In this document: positions 1 through 8,157 of the stretch, piece by piece
Layout: every line of letters begins with the position of its first letter
How positions within the stretch are numbered: the stretch's first letter is position 1
Assembly (NCBI RefSeq): GCF_016592575.1
Contig: NZ_AP017470.1
Coordinates: 1,746,501-1,810,500 of the forward strand
Source of the DNA: Thermotomaculum hydrothermale
Lineage (GTDB): Bacteria; Acidobacteriota; Holophagae; Thermotomaculales; Thermotomaculaceae
DNA length: 64,000 bases
Direction of reading: 5' to 3'
Position numbers and translations under genes: made by a program
Notes under the pieces: model-generated
What the model was told of the DNA's origin: nothing
What the model saw: the letters and a program-made list of their open reading frames with translations, nothing else
Databases searched by the model: none

Positions 1-1645
1 CGTTAAGGTTCTTTACCTCATACCTTTCAACCTTGCCTTTAACAATTTCACCAAATAGTTTTTTAACTAAATCAGCAGTAATTTTATAACCTATAAACTC
101 CCATGCTAAATCGCTTCTTGCAATAAGCCCGATATTGCAGGTGTCCCCTTTGTCTCCGCTTCTTGCAAGGGCTATTTCAATAAGCTTAACTTTTTTAGTC
201 GGGCTGTTTTTAAATTTATCTCCATTAAAATTAGTATTATCTTTTAATTCTCTAACAACTCCCCCTGTTTTTTCCCATTCCCCTTCTTTTTCAAATACTT
301 TATTTCCACCTTCAAAAACAATTACCTTCCACTTAGAAATCTCCTGAGGCACAAGTGCAGGCCAGTAAGAAACAACATTTTGAATTTGAGGCGCCCCGCC
401 TGTTACCGCAACTGCAGGGGGACCGCTTAAAATCAATGCTGGCAATTTCCTTCTAAACCTTTCAAACTTGCTTTTATCGTGGTCTCTTACCCCAAACCTT
501 AAAAGTATCTCATTCGCTTCTTCAATGTGTGCAAGGTGTCTGTGGCAGGCGTTTAATCCAACAAACTCTGTTAAACTATCCTCATACTCAATTCCAACCC
601 TCTTCCAGAAAATTTCTGCAAACTTTTCAGCCTTTTTCTTTGCATCAGGGCCTGAAATTATTATTGCTCCACTTGCCTTAAATCCATCTTCGTATGAGAT
701 TGAAACCTTTAACAAATCTGTGGGGGGATAGCCTTTTATCCCGCTAACCTTTACCCTATTTTCTCCAACCTGTTCAAGATTTATTGTTGAAAAATCAGCA
801 ATTACATCCGGGGTGATATAATTTTTCGGGTCTCCCATTTCGTAAACAAGCTGTTCCCTTACAGTGTCAACTGTAACCATACCATCAAGAGAATCATGTT
901 TGGTAACAACAAATGTTCCATCTTCAAAGACCTCTGCAATGGGGTAACCAACAGTATCAAAAGAGGGAACTTTTTCCCAGTCTGTAAAATTTCCCCCAGT
1001 ACTCTGTGCACCACATTCAAGTATGTGGCCAGCAACAATACCAGATGCAAGCTTGTCATAATCCTTTGTATCCCAGTCAAAAGAGTAAATCATCGGGGCA
1101 AGGGTAATCCCTGTGTCGGTAACCCTTCCTGTGATTACTATGTCTGCACCCTGCCTTAAAGCCTCAACAACAGGCGCTGCACCAAAATATAGGTTTGCAG
1201 ACAACACCTTGCCCTTAATCAAATCATAGGGCTCCCCTGTTTCCATATTTGAAAAATCTATCCCATTTTCAGCCAACTCGTCTATTGAATTGAGGATATT
1301 ATCCCCTTCAACAACAGCTATCTTTACATTTTTAAGCCCTTTGCTTTCAGCAAGTTTGTTTAATTCATTAGCAAGAGAAACAGGGTTTACTCCCCCTGCG
1401 TTTGTTATAATTTTTATCCCCCTTTTTACAACCTCTTCAAAAACAGGGTCAAGGTGTTTAAGAAAATCCTTTGCATAACCTAAATTAGGGTCTTTCAACT
1501 TCTGTTTGTTCATTATTGACATTGTTATCTCGGCCAAATAATCTATGGTTATGAAGTCTAATTCTCCACCTAAAACCTGATTTTTTAATGCATCAGGGTC
1601 ATCACCCCAGTATCCCCCGGCATTGCCTATTTTTATAGATTTCAT
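1..1645 (-). CDS. AtuA-family (DUF1446) protein, 3'-truncated by window edge
   Basis: An open frame runs leftward from an ATG at 1645, preceded by a GGAGGGGG Shine-Dalgarno, and is still open at base 1, giving about 548 codons. The N-terminus reads KSIKIGNAGGYWGDDPDA, followed by TGRVTDTGITLAP near residue 180. Close to the edge comes ALARSGDKGDTCNIG, typical of the AtuA-like C-terminal domain. This combination marks the DUF1446/AtuA family, named after a protein of acyclic terpene (citronellol/geraniol) utilisation in Pseudomonas whose exact reaction is not established. The neighbours in the window do not specify a substrate. Only a few residues are probably missing. The family call is firm; the function is open. 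Confidence 0.85.
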   Translation of the reverse strand, partial: MKSIKIGNAGGYWGDDPDALKNQVLGGELDFITIDYLAEITMSIMNKQKLKDPNLGYAKDFLKHLDPVFEEVVKRGIKIITNAGGVNPVSLANELNKLAESKGLKNVKIAVVEGDNILNSIDELAENGIDFSNMETGEPYDLIKGKVLSANLYFGAAPVVEALRQGADIVITGRVTDTGITLAPMIYSFDWDTKDYDKLASGIVAGHILECGAQSTGGNFTDWEKVPSFDTVGYPIAEVFEDGTFVVTKHDSLDGMVTVDTVREQLVYEMGDPKNYITPDVIADFSTINLEQVGENRVKVSGIKGYPPTDLLKVSISYEDGFKASGAIIISGPDAKKKAEKFAEIFWKRVGIEYEDSLTEFVGLNACHRHLAHIEEANEILLRFGVRDHDKSKFERFRRKLPALILSGPPAVAVTGGAPQIQNVVSYWPALVPQEISKWKVIVFEGGNKVFEKEGEWEKTGGVVRELKDNTNFNGDKFKNSPTKKVKLIEIALARSGDKGDTCNIGLIARSDLAWEFIGYKITADLVKKLFGEIVKGKVERYEVKNLN

Positions 1646-1705
1646 TCCCCCTCCTCACTTTATTTCCTTTTCTTGAGTTTTCTTTTCTATTCTATTAAAA
1701 AAAAA

Positions 1706-1735
1706 TTGTAAGCACAATAAACGATTTGCTATAAA
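1706..1735 (+). promoter_or_regulatory. Sigma-70-type promoter for the small membrane protein
   Basis: TTGTAA at 1706-1711 and TATAAA at 1730-1735 are 18 bases apart, and TGC lies just before the -10 (extended -10). Transcription would start about 50 bases before the ATG at 1791. The site is inferred from motif match only. Confidence 0.5.
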
Positions 1736-1790
1736 ACAAAATGAATGCTAATTGCGTATAAAAATTTAGATAAAAATTCAGGGGGTTAAT

Positions 1791-2054
1791 ATGATTGAGC
1801 TTTTTACGCTTCTTACAGTCGGAATAATAGGGTTTATCACACTTATTGTTTTTTTCTGGTTTATTAAACTTGTTTTTAAGGTTGCGTTTTACCTATCGGG
1901 AATGATTGTTGGGTTAATTGCCTTTCTTGTATTTTTTCCGATAATTCTTGCTCTTTTTGTAATAGGATTAAAACTTTTCATTCTTTTTATTGTACTAATT
2001 CCTTTAATCGTAGGTGCTGCTGTTTTATACCTTCTATTGCTTGTTTTTAGTTAA
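1791..2054 (+). CDS. Small hydrophobic membrane protein of unknown function
   Basis: This 87-residue protein is almost wholly hydrophobic, with three likely membrane-spanning stretches (about residues 5-30, 33-57 and 58-85) rich in Ile, Phe, Leu and Val and few charged residues. The ATG has a good GGGGG ribosome-binding site nearby and a plausible promoter upstream, and an intrinsic terminator follows the stop. These signals support a real gene despite its size. I do not recognise a family. It is a single-gene unit converging on the cytochrome gene, and the sequence does not indicate a role beyond the inner membrane. Confidence 0.6.
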   Translation: MIELFTLLTVGIIGFITLIVFFWFIKLVFKVAFYLSGMIVGLIAFLVFFPIILALFVIGLKLFILFIVLIPLIVGAAVLYLLLLVFS

Positions 2055-2065
2055 CACAAACAAAA

Positions 2066-2090
2066 AAAAGCGGGCATTTAGCCCGCTTTT
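2066..2090. terminator. Bidirectional intrinsic terminator
   Basis: A 10-bp perfect stem (AAAAGCGGGC / GCCCGCTTTT) with a 5-base ATTTA loop has A-rich and T-rich flanks. It can serve both the small membrane protein gene from the left and the cytochrome gene from the right. Confidence 0.85.
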
Positions 2091-2105
2091 AAAAATCCTG
2101 TTTTT

Positions 2106-3938
2106 TTATTCCTTTATTTTACCTTCCTCTTTTAACTCTTCGTACCATTCTGGTCTCAAATGTTTAATTTCCTCAACAGGAATCTGGCCATCAATCCATG
2201 TAAAATCCATAGGATATACACCTGGATGGAAAATTACAAAGAAGAAGTGCCATACAAAAATTGCAAGAGTTGCTAACATTGCTTCATAAAAGTGAACTGT
2301 CTCAGCCACCTTTATAAACCAGGAAGGTAAGAATTGAGCAGCAATTTCAGGCATCCAGAGAGTCAAACCGGTTAAAATCATTACAAGTGTACCCCACATC
2401 AATGCAAGGTATTCCATTTTTTCCATATAGGTCACTTTACCGAATGATGGGTATTCATCTTTCAGAAGCAAACTATATGCAATATTATCCCTCATATTTC
2501 TGATATCTTTAGGACCAGGCAACATTGCAAGCAACACTCTTCTGTCTTCTTTGCCAATTATAATCCTCAATATGTGAATAATAAAGGCAGCAATCATTAC
2601 TAATGCCGCAATTCTGTGAGTCCAGCGCCTTACTTCTTCACCAAATGGGAAGAGGATATGCATAACGGTGCTATCGGGAAATCTCAAAGCAAAACCTGTT
2701 AATACAAGAGTAAAGAAAGACACAAAGAGTAATGTGTGCATCCAGACCTGTGCTTTAGACATTCTTTGAATTTTCTCTTCCTCTTTTCTCTTTCTATAGG
2801 AACGTCTTACATAGCCAAGCCAAACAATAAAGTTATGTAAGAACATACCACCAATAACTGCAATAATTAAAAAGATATATGCAAGCTTTACATAATAGTT
2901 GATAATATTTCCGCCCTTTGTGCTGGCTTTGTGAGTATAACTAACAGCAAACTTTTCATTAATATCGTTATGACATTTTTTGCAGGTATTCACAAGATTA
3001 GCTTTATTTACTGAACTCTTAGGATTTTCAGGACTCATTATAGCGTGGGTGTTATGGCAATCAACACAAGACGCTGCCTTTTTGCTTCCCTTTTTTATTG
3101 CCATATAATGATAACTATCTTTATAAGTATAGCCTACATTGTAATCAAGGCCATACCTTTTAACAAGCCTTGAGTCTTCGTGACAGGAAAGGCACAAATT
3201 TGAAATATCTTTTTTGGTATACGCAGGTGATTGAACTTCATGAGGATTATGGCAGTATGTACAAGTTGGAGATTCGTCATACCCCTTCATTACACCTTCA
3301 GCATGAATACTGGTACTATATTCTTTGGTTTCATTTTCGTGGCACTGCCCACAAGTTTTTGCCACATTAGCCCTATAAATCATAGATTTGGGATTGGCTG
3401 AAGTCATAATATTGTGAGAACCATGGCAATCTGCACAGCTTGCAGCAGGTTGCCCATCTTTGTCTTTCTTGGTAAAGTGAAAACTATGCCTGTACTGATT
3501 TACAATTATTGTGTTTCCATGGTATTTCTCAGAATCCCCATGGCACTTAGAACACATTTCTACAACAAGGTTTTTGTCTTCGGTAATTGATTTATCAACC
3601 CCTACTGCATGGATATCTCCATGACAATCCCAGCATTTAAGAGATTTGTGAACAGATAATTTTAATTCGTCAACATAATCTTCATGGCAATCTGTACATT
3701 GAGGGGTTTTGCCTTCAAGGTTGTCTGGATGAACTTCTTCAAAATCCTCTCCTTTTTTAACCTTATCGGCACCAACATGGCAATCTGTACATGAAAGGTC
3801 AGAGTGGATTGAGTTTTTGAATTTGTCTACCTGAATTGGCAAATCTCCATCTTTGCCATGGCAATCAAGACAGTTTATATCTCCTGCAAACACCAATGGA
3901 ACCGCACAGAACAAAAGCAGCACAAAAATCTTTTTCAT
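2106..3938 (-). CDS. CbcL-like multiheme cytochrome c fused to membrane cytochrome b (HydC/FdnI type)
   Basis: This 610-residue protein starts with a signal peptide (MKKIFVLLLFCAVPLVFA). Eleven CxxCH haem-c motifs follow between about residues 23 and 330, including CLDCH, CTDCH, CWDCH, CGQCH, CTYCH, CVDCH and CKKCH. The C-terminal 265 residues hold about five membrane helices with spaced histidines (WMH, THR, IHILR, VHFYE, WHFFF), as in the di-haem b subunits HydC and FdnI. This domain order matches Geobacter CbcL, an inner-membrane quinol oxidase feeding low-potential extracellular electron transfer, which carries nine c haems. Here it likely passes electrons from the quinone pool to periplasmic carriers. 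It is a single gene with its own promoter and terminator. No outer-membrane conduit genes are in the window. Confidence 0.85.
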   Translation of the reverse strand: MKKIFVLLLFCAVPLVFAGDINCLDCHGKDGDLPIQVDKFKNSIHSDLSCTDCHVGADKVKKGEDFEEVHPDNLEGKTPQCTDCHEDYVDELKLSVHKSLKCWDCHGDIHAVGVDKSITEDKNLVVEMCSKCHGDSEKYHGNTIIVNQYRHSFHFTKKDKDGQPAASCADCHGSHNIMTSANPKSMIYRANVAKTCGQCHENETKEYSTSIHAEGVMKGYDESPTCTYCHNPHEVQSPAYTKKDISNLCLSCHEDSRLVKRYGLDYNVGYTYKDSYHYMAIKKGSKKAASCVDCHNTHAIMSPENPKSSVNKANLVNTCKKCHNDINEKFAVSYTHKASTKGGNIINYYVKLAYIFLIIAVIGGMFLHNFIVWLGYVRRSYRKRKEEEKIQRMSKAQVWMHTLLFVSFFTLVLTGFALRFPDSTVMHILFPFGEEVRRWTHRIAALVMIAAFIIHILRIIIGKEDRRVLLAMLPGPKDIRNMRDNIAYSLLLKDEYPSFGKVTYMEKMEYLALMWGTLVMILTGLTLWMPEIAAQFLPSWFIKVAETVHFYEAMLATLAIFVWHFFFVIFHPGVYPMDFTWIDGQIPVEEIKHLRPEWYEELKEEGKIKE

Positions 3939-3974
3939 TTACCGCTCCTTCCCAAAATTTTTGTTCCATTGGTG

Positions 3975-4003
3975 ATTTTAGCAATGTTTACAATTTTAGT
4001 CAA
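3975..4003 (-). promoter_or_regulatory. Promoter of the CbcL-like cytochrome gene
   Basis: Read on the minus strand, TTGACT (4003-3998) and TAAAAT (3980-3975) are 17 bases apart, with TGC before the -10. The gene's ATG at 3938 follows after about 30 bases and has an upstream GGAGCGG. Confidence 0.65.
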
Positions 4004-4052
4004 AAATTTAAGAAAAGTTTTGTTGAAAATAAAAACATTATGTTGAAATTAA

Positions 4053-4838
4053 CTACACCACATAGTCTTCAATCTGCCTAAAAAACTCTTCAGGCAGATT
4101 TTTGACAACCTGTTTTTTGTAATCATACCCAACCATGTTAGTGTATGCCCTTGCCTTTATCTGCTTAGTCTTTCTATTGAGAATTGTGTAATTAAACCTG
4201 TATGATTTTTCAGTTAAATGTGAAATAAAGATTTCAACCCCTAACTCTTCCCCTAAAAATATTGGGGCAAGGTATTCAATTGAATGACCTGCAACCACCG
4301 AACAAAATTGAAGAGAACCGCCTCTTTCCTTTGCTACATGCTCTTTAAATCCTACCCTTGCCTCTTCAAGATAAACTAAAAAAACATTGTTGGATACATG
4401 TCCCATAGCATCAAGGTCTCTAAACCTTACCCTTATTTTATGAACATAAACCTTTTTAGGCTTTTTCTGGCATGAAAAAAATGTCTCTTCTTTGTTTATT
4501 TTTAGTTTAATTCTTCCACTAAAATCCTCTTTTTTTATTTTAGAGGGTTTAAATATCTCTATTAAACACACCCCATTTTCTCTTCTAAAAGAGGTTTTAA
4601 TGTTATCTTTTTCAAGAAGAATGGAAAAGGCCTGTGAAAACATTCCCGCTTTCATACTATCAATAGAATTCTCATTAAATTCCAAAACAGCAAAGCATTT
4701 CTTTTTTGCTCTACAATTAAAATTTTCAAATTCAAAATTAAAAATCTTTGCCGGTGATTTCACCTGAGCCCTTTTAACTGCTTCTTTAAAAGCACACAAT
4801 ACTGTATTTTTTAGAGAATCAACTATCATTTTTTCCAT
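4053..4838 (-). CDS. Acyl-CoA thioesterase (hotdog, 4HBT/YbgC-like) with a long N-terminal region
   Basis: The C-terminal half (about residues 128-255) is a 4-hydroxybenzoyl-CoA thioesterase-type hotdog: VRFRDLDAMGHVSNN carries the catalytic Asp and the conserved GHVxN turn, followed by YLEEAR. The protein is 261 residues, about twice the usual YbgC/FadM length of 130-140. The first 125 residues have no signal peptide and I do not recognise them; they may be a degenerate second hotdog. The likely role is hydrolysis of acyl-CoA or acyl-ACP in the cytoplasm. Its start overlaps the end of the MauE-like gene by 20 bases, so the two are probably co-transcribed, but the functional link is unclear. 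Confidence 0.75.
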   Translation of the reverse strand: MEKMIVDSLKNTVLCAFKEAVKRAQVKSPAKIFNFEFENFNCRAKKKCFAVLEFNENSIDSMKAGMFSQAFSILLEKDNIKTSFRRENGVCLIEIFKPSKIKKEDFSGRIKLKINKEETFFSCQKKPKKVYVHKIRVRFRDLDAMGHVSNNVFLVYLEEARVGFKEHVAKERGGSLQFCSVVAGHSIEYLAPIFLGEELGVEIFISHLTEKSYRFNYTILNRKTKQIKARAYTNMVGYDYKKQVVKNLPEEFFRQIEDYVV

Positions 4839-5277
4839 ACTTCCTCCCCATTAACACCAACAATATTAGCATTATAAAAACAATATCCCTGACTATATCT
4901 TTTATTCCGACTACTTCTCCGTTTTGGGAAAAACACCCGCATGAAGTATCAATCCCCCTTATAATCGCACTTGCCATTGCAAAAATAAAAACAATATTTA
5001 AAAGAATTAACAAAACGGCTGTTTCTTTCTCATAAACACCTAACAAAAACATAATCCCAAGAATAATCTCAGATGTTGTAATTAACGATGCAAAAGGAAT
5101 GATCAGAAAAGAGGGGAGAATATGATAATTATTTATTATCTCCCCAAATTGATATAGATTTAAAATTTTTACTGACCCAGAATACAAAAAAACCAATGCA
5201 ACAATTATTCTTACTGTGAAAATAATGCTTTTTGAAAAGATAAATCTTTTGAAATAGGATAATTCTTCTTTTGCCAT
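4819..5277 (-). CDS. MauE/DoxX-like redox-associated membrane protein
   Basis: This 152-residue protein has four predicted membrane helices. The first contains the DoxX/MauE-type VFLYSGSVKIL signature, and a CGCF cysteine pair lies between helices 3 and 4 (GIDTSCGCFSQNG). In methylamine dehydrogenase clusters, MauE assists disulphide formation and maturation of periplasmic proteins; many relatives pair with thiol-redox partners. Here its first 22 codons overlap the end of the rhodanese gene by 67 bases. No alternative ATG, GTG or TTG start downstream gives an intact first helix. The pairing suggests a periplasmic sulphur or thiol-handling module. Confidence 0.75.
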   Translation of the reverse strand: MAKEELSYFKRFIFSKSIIFTVRIIVALVFLYSGSVKILNLYQFGEIINNYHILPSFLIIPFASLITTSEIILGIMFLLGVYEKETAVLLILLNIVFIFAMASAIIRGIDTSCGCFSQNGEVVGIKDIVRDIVFIMLILLVLMGRKYGKNDS

Positions 5278-5684
5278 GCGTCAAATCCTTCCGTAAAAAT
5301 TATTAGTTTTTCTTTTTTTAAACCTGCGTTTAACAAATCTTTTGCAAGCATTTTACTTAATCCACACTCACTCCCATCACAGTAAACAACCACGTATTTC
5401 GCCCCGTTTAAAATATCAATAGCCTTAACTATATAATCATCTTTTTTTTCTGAATGGAAAGGGATGTTTATTGCTCCTTCAATGTGCCCCTTTGCATATT
5501 CCTCAAAGCTTCGTGCATCTACAAAGAAACAATTGCCCTGTTTATAAATTTTATAAATATAATCAACACTAATTTTCTTTTTTTGTGGTAAATTTTTCTT
5601 TTCTGCAAAAGAAGTAAAGTAGGTAAACAAGGCAAAGATAAAGATTATTCCCACTATTTTCAAATAATTTCTTAATTCTCCCAT
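5211..5684 (-). CDS. Membrane-anchored rhodanese-like sulfurtransferase
   Basis: The N-terminus (residues 1-28) is one membrane anchor or signal segment, so the domain probably faces the periplasm. A single rhodanese domain follows: FVDARSFEEYAKGHIEGAINIP gives the CH2A-type region, and VVYCDGSECGLS supplies the active-site loop with a cysteine in the expected place. The length of 157 residues suits a single-domain enzyme. It likely moves sulfane sulphur or works in thiol redox chemistry with the overlapping MauE-like protein. The start has an upstream GGAGGTACT. The substrate cannot be told from sequence. Confidence 0.8.
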   Translation of the reverse strand: MGELRNYLKIVGIIFIFALFTYFTSFAEKKNLPQKKKISVDYIYKIYKQGNCFFVDARSFEEYAKGHIEGAINIPFHSEKKDDYIVKAIDILNGAKYVVVYCDGSECGLSKMLAKDLLNAGLKKEKLIIFTEGFDAWQKKNYPISKDLSFQKALFSQ

Positions 5685-5736
5685 AGTACCTCCGTTAATA
5701 AATTCACAAAAAAATTATAGCATTAAAAATAAAAAA

Positions 5737-5753
5737 GCCGGCTAAAAGCCGGC
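5737..5753 (-). terminator. Intrinsic terminator of the pil operon
   Basis: The stem GCCGGCT / AGCCGGC with a 3-base loop is followed on the minus strand by six T residues (5736-5731). It lies just past the pilC stop codon at 5776. Confidence 0.85.
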
Positions 5754-5775
5754 ACTTAAACATTATTATTTTTGA

Positions 5776-6972
5776 TTATTTTATATGTTTAATTAAGCTG
5801 AATATAGGCAGGTACATTGATACAACTATACCACCAACCAATCCACCTAAAACAACAATCATAACAGGCTCTAATAAGCTCATTAACTGGGCAACCGCCT
5901 GGTCAACCTCTTCTTCATAAAAATCAGCAATTTTTGAGAGCATTGTATCAAGGGCGCCAGTCTGCTCACCTACACCAATCATCTGAACAACCATTGGTGG
6001 AAAAACCTTTGTATTTTTTAAAGGTTCGGAAATTGTTTTACCCTGTTCTACCTGAAGCCTTGCCTCTAATACTGCATCTTCAACAATCTTGTTTCCAGCT
6101 GTTTTTGCTGTAATCATTAACCCTTCAAGGATTGAAACACCTGATGATACTAAAGTTGCAAGTGTTCTACTAAACCTTGCTACCGCAATTTTTCTAAAAA
6201 TAATTCCCAAAATTGGAAGTTTAAGAACAAAACCGTCTATCAACTTTCTGCCTGTTTCTGTCTGGTAAAATTTCCTTAACCCAATAAACACCAATATAAA
6301 GAAAAGAATTATCCAGAAACCAAAATTAACAACAAAATGAGAAAGCTTAATAACTATTCTTGTGGGGAGCGGCAATTCTGCACCTAAACCTGCAAACATA
6401 GACGCAAAAGCGGGAATTACCTTCCACAAAATCAATGCAACAATTAACACCGCTATTGTAATAACAGTTATTGGATAAGTCATCGCACTTTTGAAAGATT
6501 CCTTCAATTTGTAGGCCTTCTCAATATATATGGAAAGCCTTTGCATAATAACATCAAGAATACCACCAGCCTCACCAGCTGCAATAAGGTTTGTATACAA
6601 ATCATCAAACACCTTCGGATGCTTTTTCATAGCATCGGCAAGGGTGCTACCCTGCTCAACATCATTTCTTACCTGTTCAAGTACATTTGCAAAAAATTTA
6701 TTCTCCTGCTGAGATGCAAGAATATCCAGGCATTGAACAAGAGGCAGGCCTGCATCAATCATTACCGAAAATTGCTTGGTAAAAATTGCAAGCTCCTTGT
6801 TTTTTACCTTGCCTCCAAATCCAAAAGCACCTATTGATTTTTTCTCCCTTAAAGAAGTGAGAATCAACCCCTGCTTCCTCAATAAATTTATTGCTTCTTC
6901 CCTATTTTTCGCTTTTATAGTTCCAGCTCTTGTCTCCCCTGACCTTGTTCTTGCACTATACTCAAATATCAT
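5776..6972 (-). CDS. pilC: Type IV pilus assembly inner-membrane protein PilC
   Basis: At 398 residues this is the standard size for the PilC/GspF family. Two repeated T2SF domains are visible, at about 70-190 (start GLPLVQCLDILASQQ) and 270-392 (GVSILEGLMITAKTAGN). Three membrane stretches lie near 170-195, 220-240 and the C-terminus. The N-terminal FEYSARTRSGETRAGTI is typical. PilC is the platform protein on which PilB and PilT act to add or remove pilin subunits. The gene is last in pilB-pilT-pilC, 14 bases after pilT, and a terminator follows. Confidence 0.95.
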   Translation of the reverse strand: MIFEYSARTRSGETRAGTIKAKNREEAINLLRKQGLILTSLREKKSIGAFGFGGKVKNKELAIFTKQFSVMIDAGLPLVQCLDILASQQENKFFANVLEQVRNDVEQGSTLADAMKKHPKVFDDLYTNLIAAGEAGGILDVIMQRLSIYIEKAYKLKESFKSAMTYPITVITIAVLIVALILWKVIPAFASMFAGLGAELPLPTRIVIKLSHFVVNFGFWIILFFILVFIGLRKFYQTETGRKLIDGFVLKLPILGIIFRKIAVARFSRTLATLVSSGVSILEGLMITAKTAGNKIVEDAVLEARLQVEQGKTISEPLKNTKVFPPMVVQMIGVGEQTGALDTMLSKIADFYEEEVDQAVAQLMSLLEPVMIVVLGGLVGGIVVSMYLPIFSLIKHIK

Positions 6973-6986
6973 GAAATCCTCCCGAA

Positions 6987-8126
6987 TTATGTATATTTAA
7001 TTTTTGGATTTCTCTTTGTAGTGGGTTGAGTAGGCTGTTCAATAACAGTACCAACACCTCTATTTATCATATCAATTAATTCATCTTTATTTGACGATGC
7101 TGCAAGAGCTACCTCTTTTGTAATCAATCCCTGCAAAAACAGTGAAGCAAGGGATTGGTTAAATGTTTGCATACCATGTTTCATCTGACCTGTCTGCATT
7201 GTAGCGTAAATCTGATGTATTTTGTCCTCTCTAATCAAGTTTCTCACAGCCGCATTTGGTATCAGTATTTCCAGTGCAAGAACCCTTCCTCTACCGCTAG
7301 CCTTGGGAAGAAGCGTTTGACAAATTACACCTTCCAATACAAAAGAAAGCTGTGTTCTTATCTGCTGTTGCTGGTGAGCAGGGAAAATATCTATAATCCT
7401 GTTTATAGTTTGAACTGCCGAGTTAGTATGCAATGTAGCAAAGGTTAAATGGCCTGTTTCCGCAATCTTTAAGGCTGTTTCAACAGTTTCTAAATCCCTC
7501 ATCTCACCAATAAGAACGACGTCAGGATCCTGTCTCAATGCTGCTCTTAAAGCCCTGCTAAATGATTTTGTGTCTGTATTGACTTCCCTCTGATTAACAA
7601 TACACTTTTTATGTGAATGTAAATACTCTACCGGGTCTTCAATTGTAATAATATGGGCATTTCTCTCTCTGTTTACTTTGTCTATCATTGCCGCCAGAGT
7701 GGTTGATTTACCTGAACCTGTTGGCCCTGTAACAAGCACAAGCCCTCTGGGAAGCTCACACAATTTTTCAACAACCATTGGAATTCCAAGCTCTCTAAAC
7801 CCCCTTATTTCATACGGGATAAGCCTGAATGCACCTGCAACTGCACCTCTTTGATGAAACACATTTGCCCTGAACCTTGCAAGTTTCTTTATTCCAAATG
7901 AAAAGTCAACTTCTAAATCCTGTTCAAACTTTTGTTTTTGAGCATCTGTCATAATTGCGTAAATTAATTTCTTTGTTTCAGCCGGGGTTAAAGGAGGCAT
8001 TTTCAAGGGGATAAGTTTCCCGTCTTTTCTTATTTGAGGAGGACTATTGGTTGTTATGTGAAGGTCTGTTCCTCCCGATTCAACCATTTTTTTCAGCAAC
8101 TGCGATAGAGTAATATCCATACTCAC
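6987..8126 (-). CDS. pilT: Type IV pilus retraction ATPase PilT
   Basis: This 379-residue GspE/PilT-family ATPase carries Walker A GPTGSGKST, the Asp box ITIEDPVEYLH, Walker B VVLIGEMRD and the His box TGHLTFATLHT. The C-terminal VRNLIRE matches the AIRNLIRE motif needed for retraction in PilT, separating it from PilB and PilU relatives. It powers pilus disassembly and so twitching motility or DNA uptake. It lies between pilB (31 bases upstream) and pilC. The last 25 residues are Thr/Pro-rich and variable. Confidence 0.95.
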   Translation of the reverse strand: MSMDITLSQLLKKMVESGGTDLHITTNSPPQIRKDGKLIPLKMPPLTPAETKKLIYAIMTDAQKQKFEQDLEVDFSFGIKKLARFRANVFHQRGAVAGAFRLIPYEIRGFRELGIPMVVEKLCELPRGLVLVTGPTGSGKSTTLAAMIDKVNRERNAHIITIEDPVEYLHSHKKCIVNQREVNTDTKSFSRALRAALRQDPDVVLIGEMRDLETVETALKIAETGHLTFATLHTNSAVQTINRIIDIFPAHQQQQIRTQLSFVLEGVICQTLLPKASGRGRVLALEILIPNAAVRNLIREDKIHQIYATMQTGQMKHGMQTFNQSLASLFLQGLITKEVALAASSNKDELIDMINRGVGTVIEQPTQPTTKRNPKIKYT

Positions 8127-8157
8127 CCCTTAATTTAAAAAAATTAATTTTACAGTA

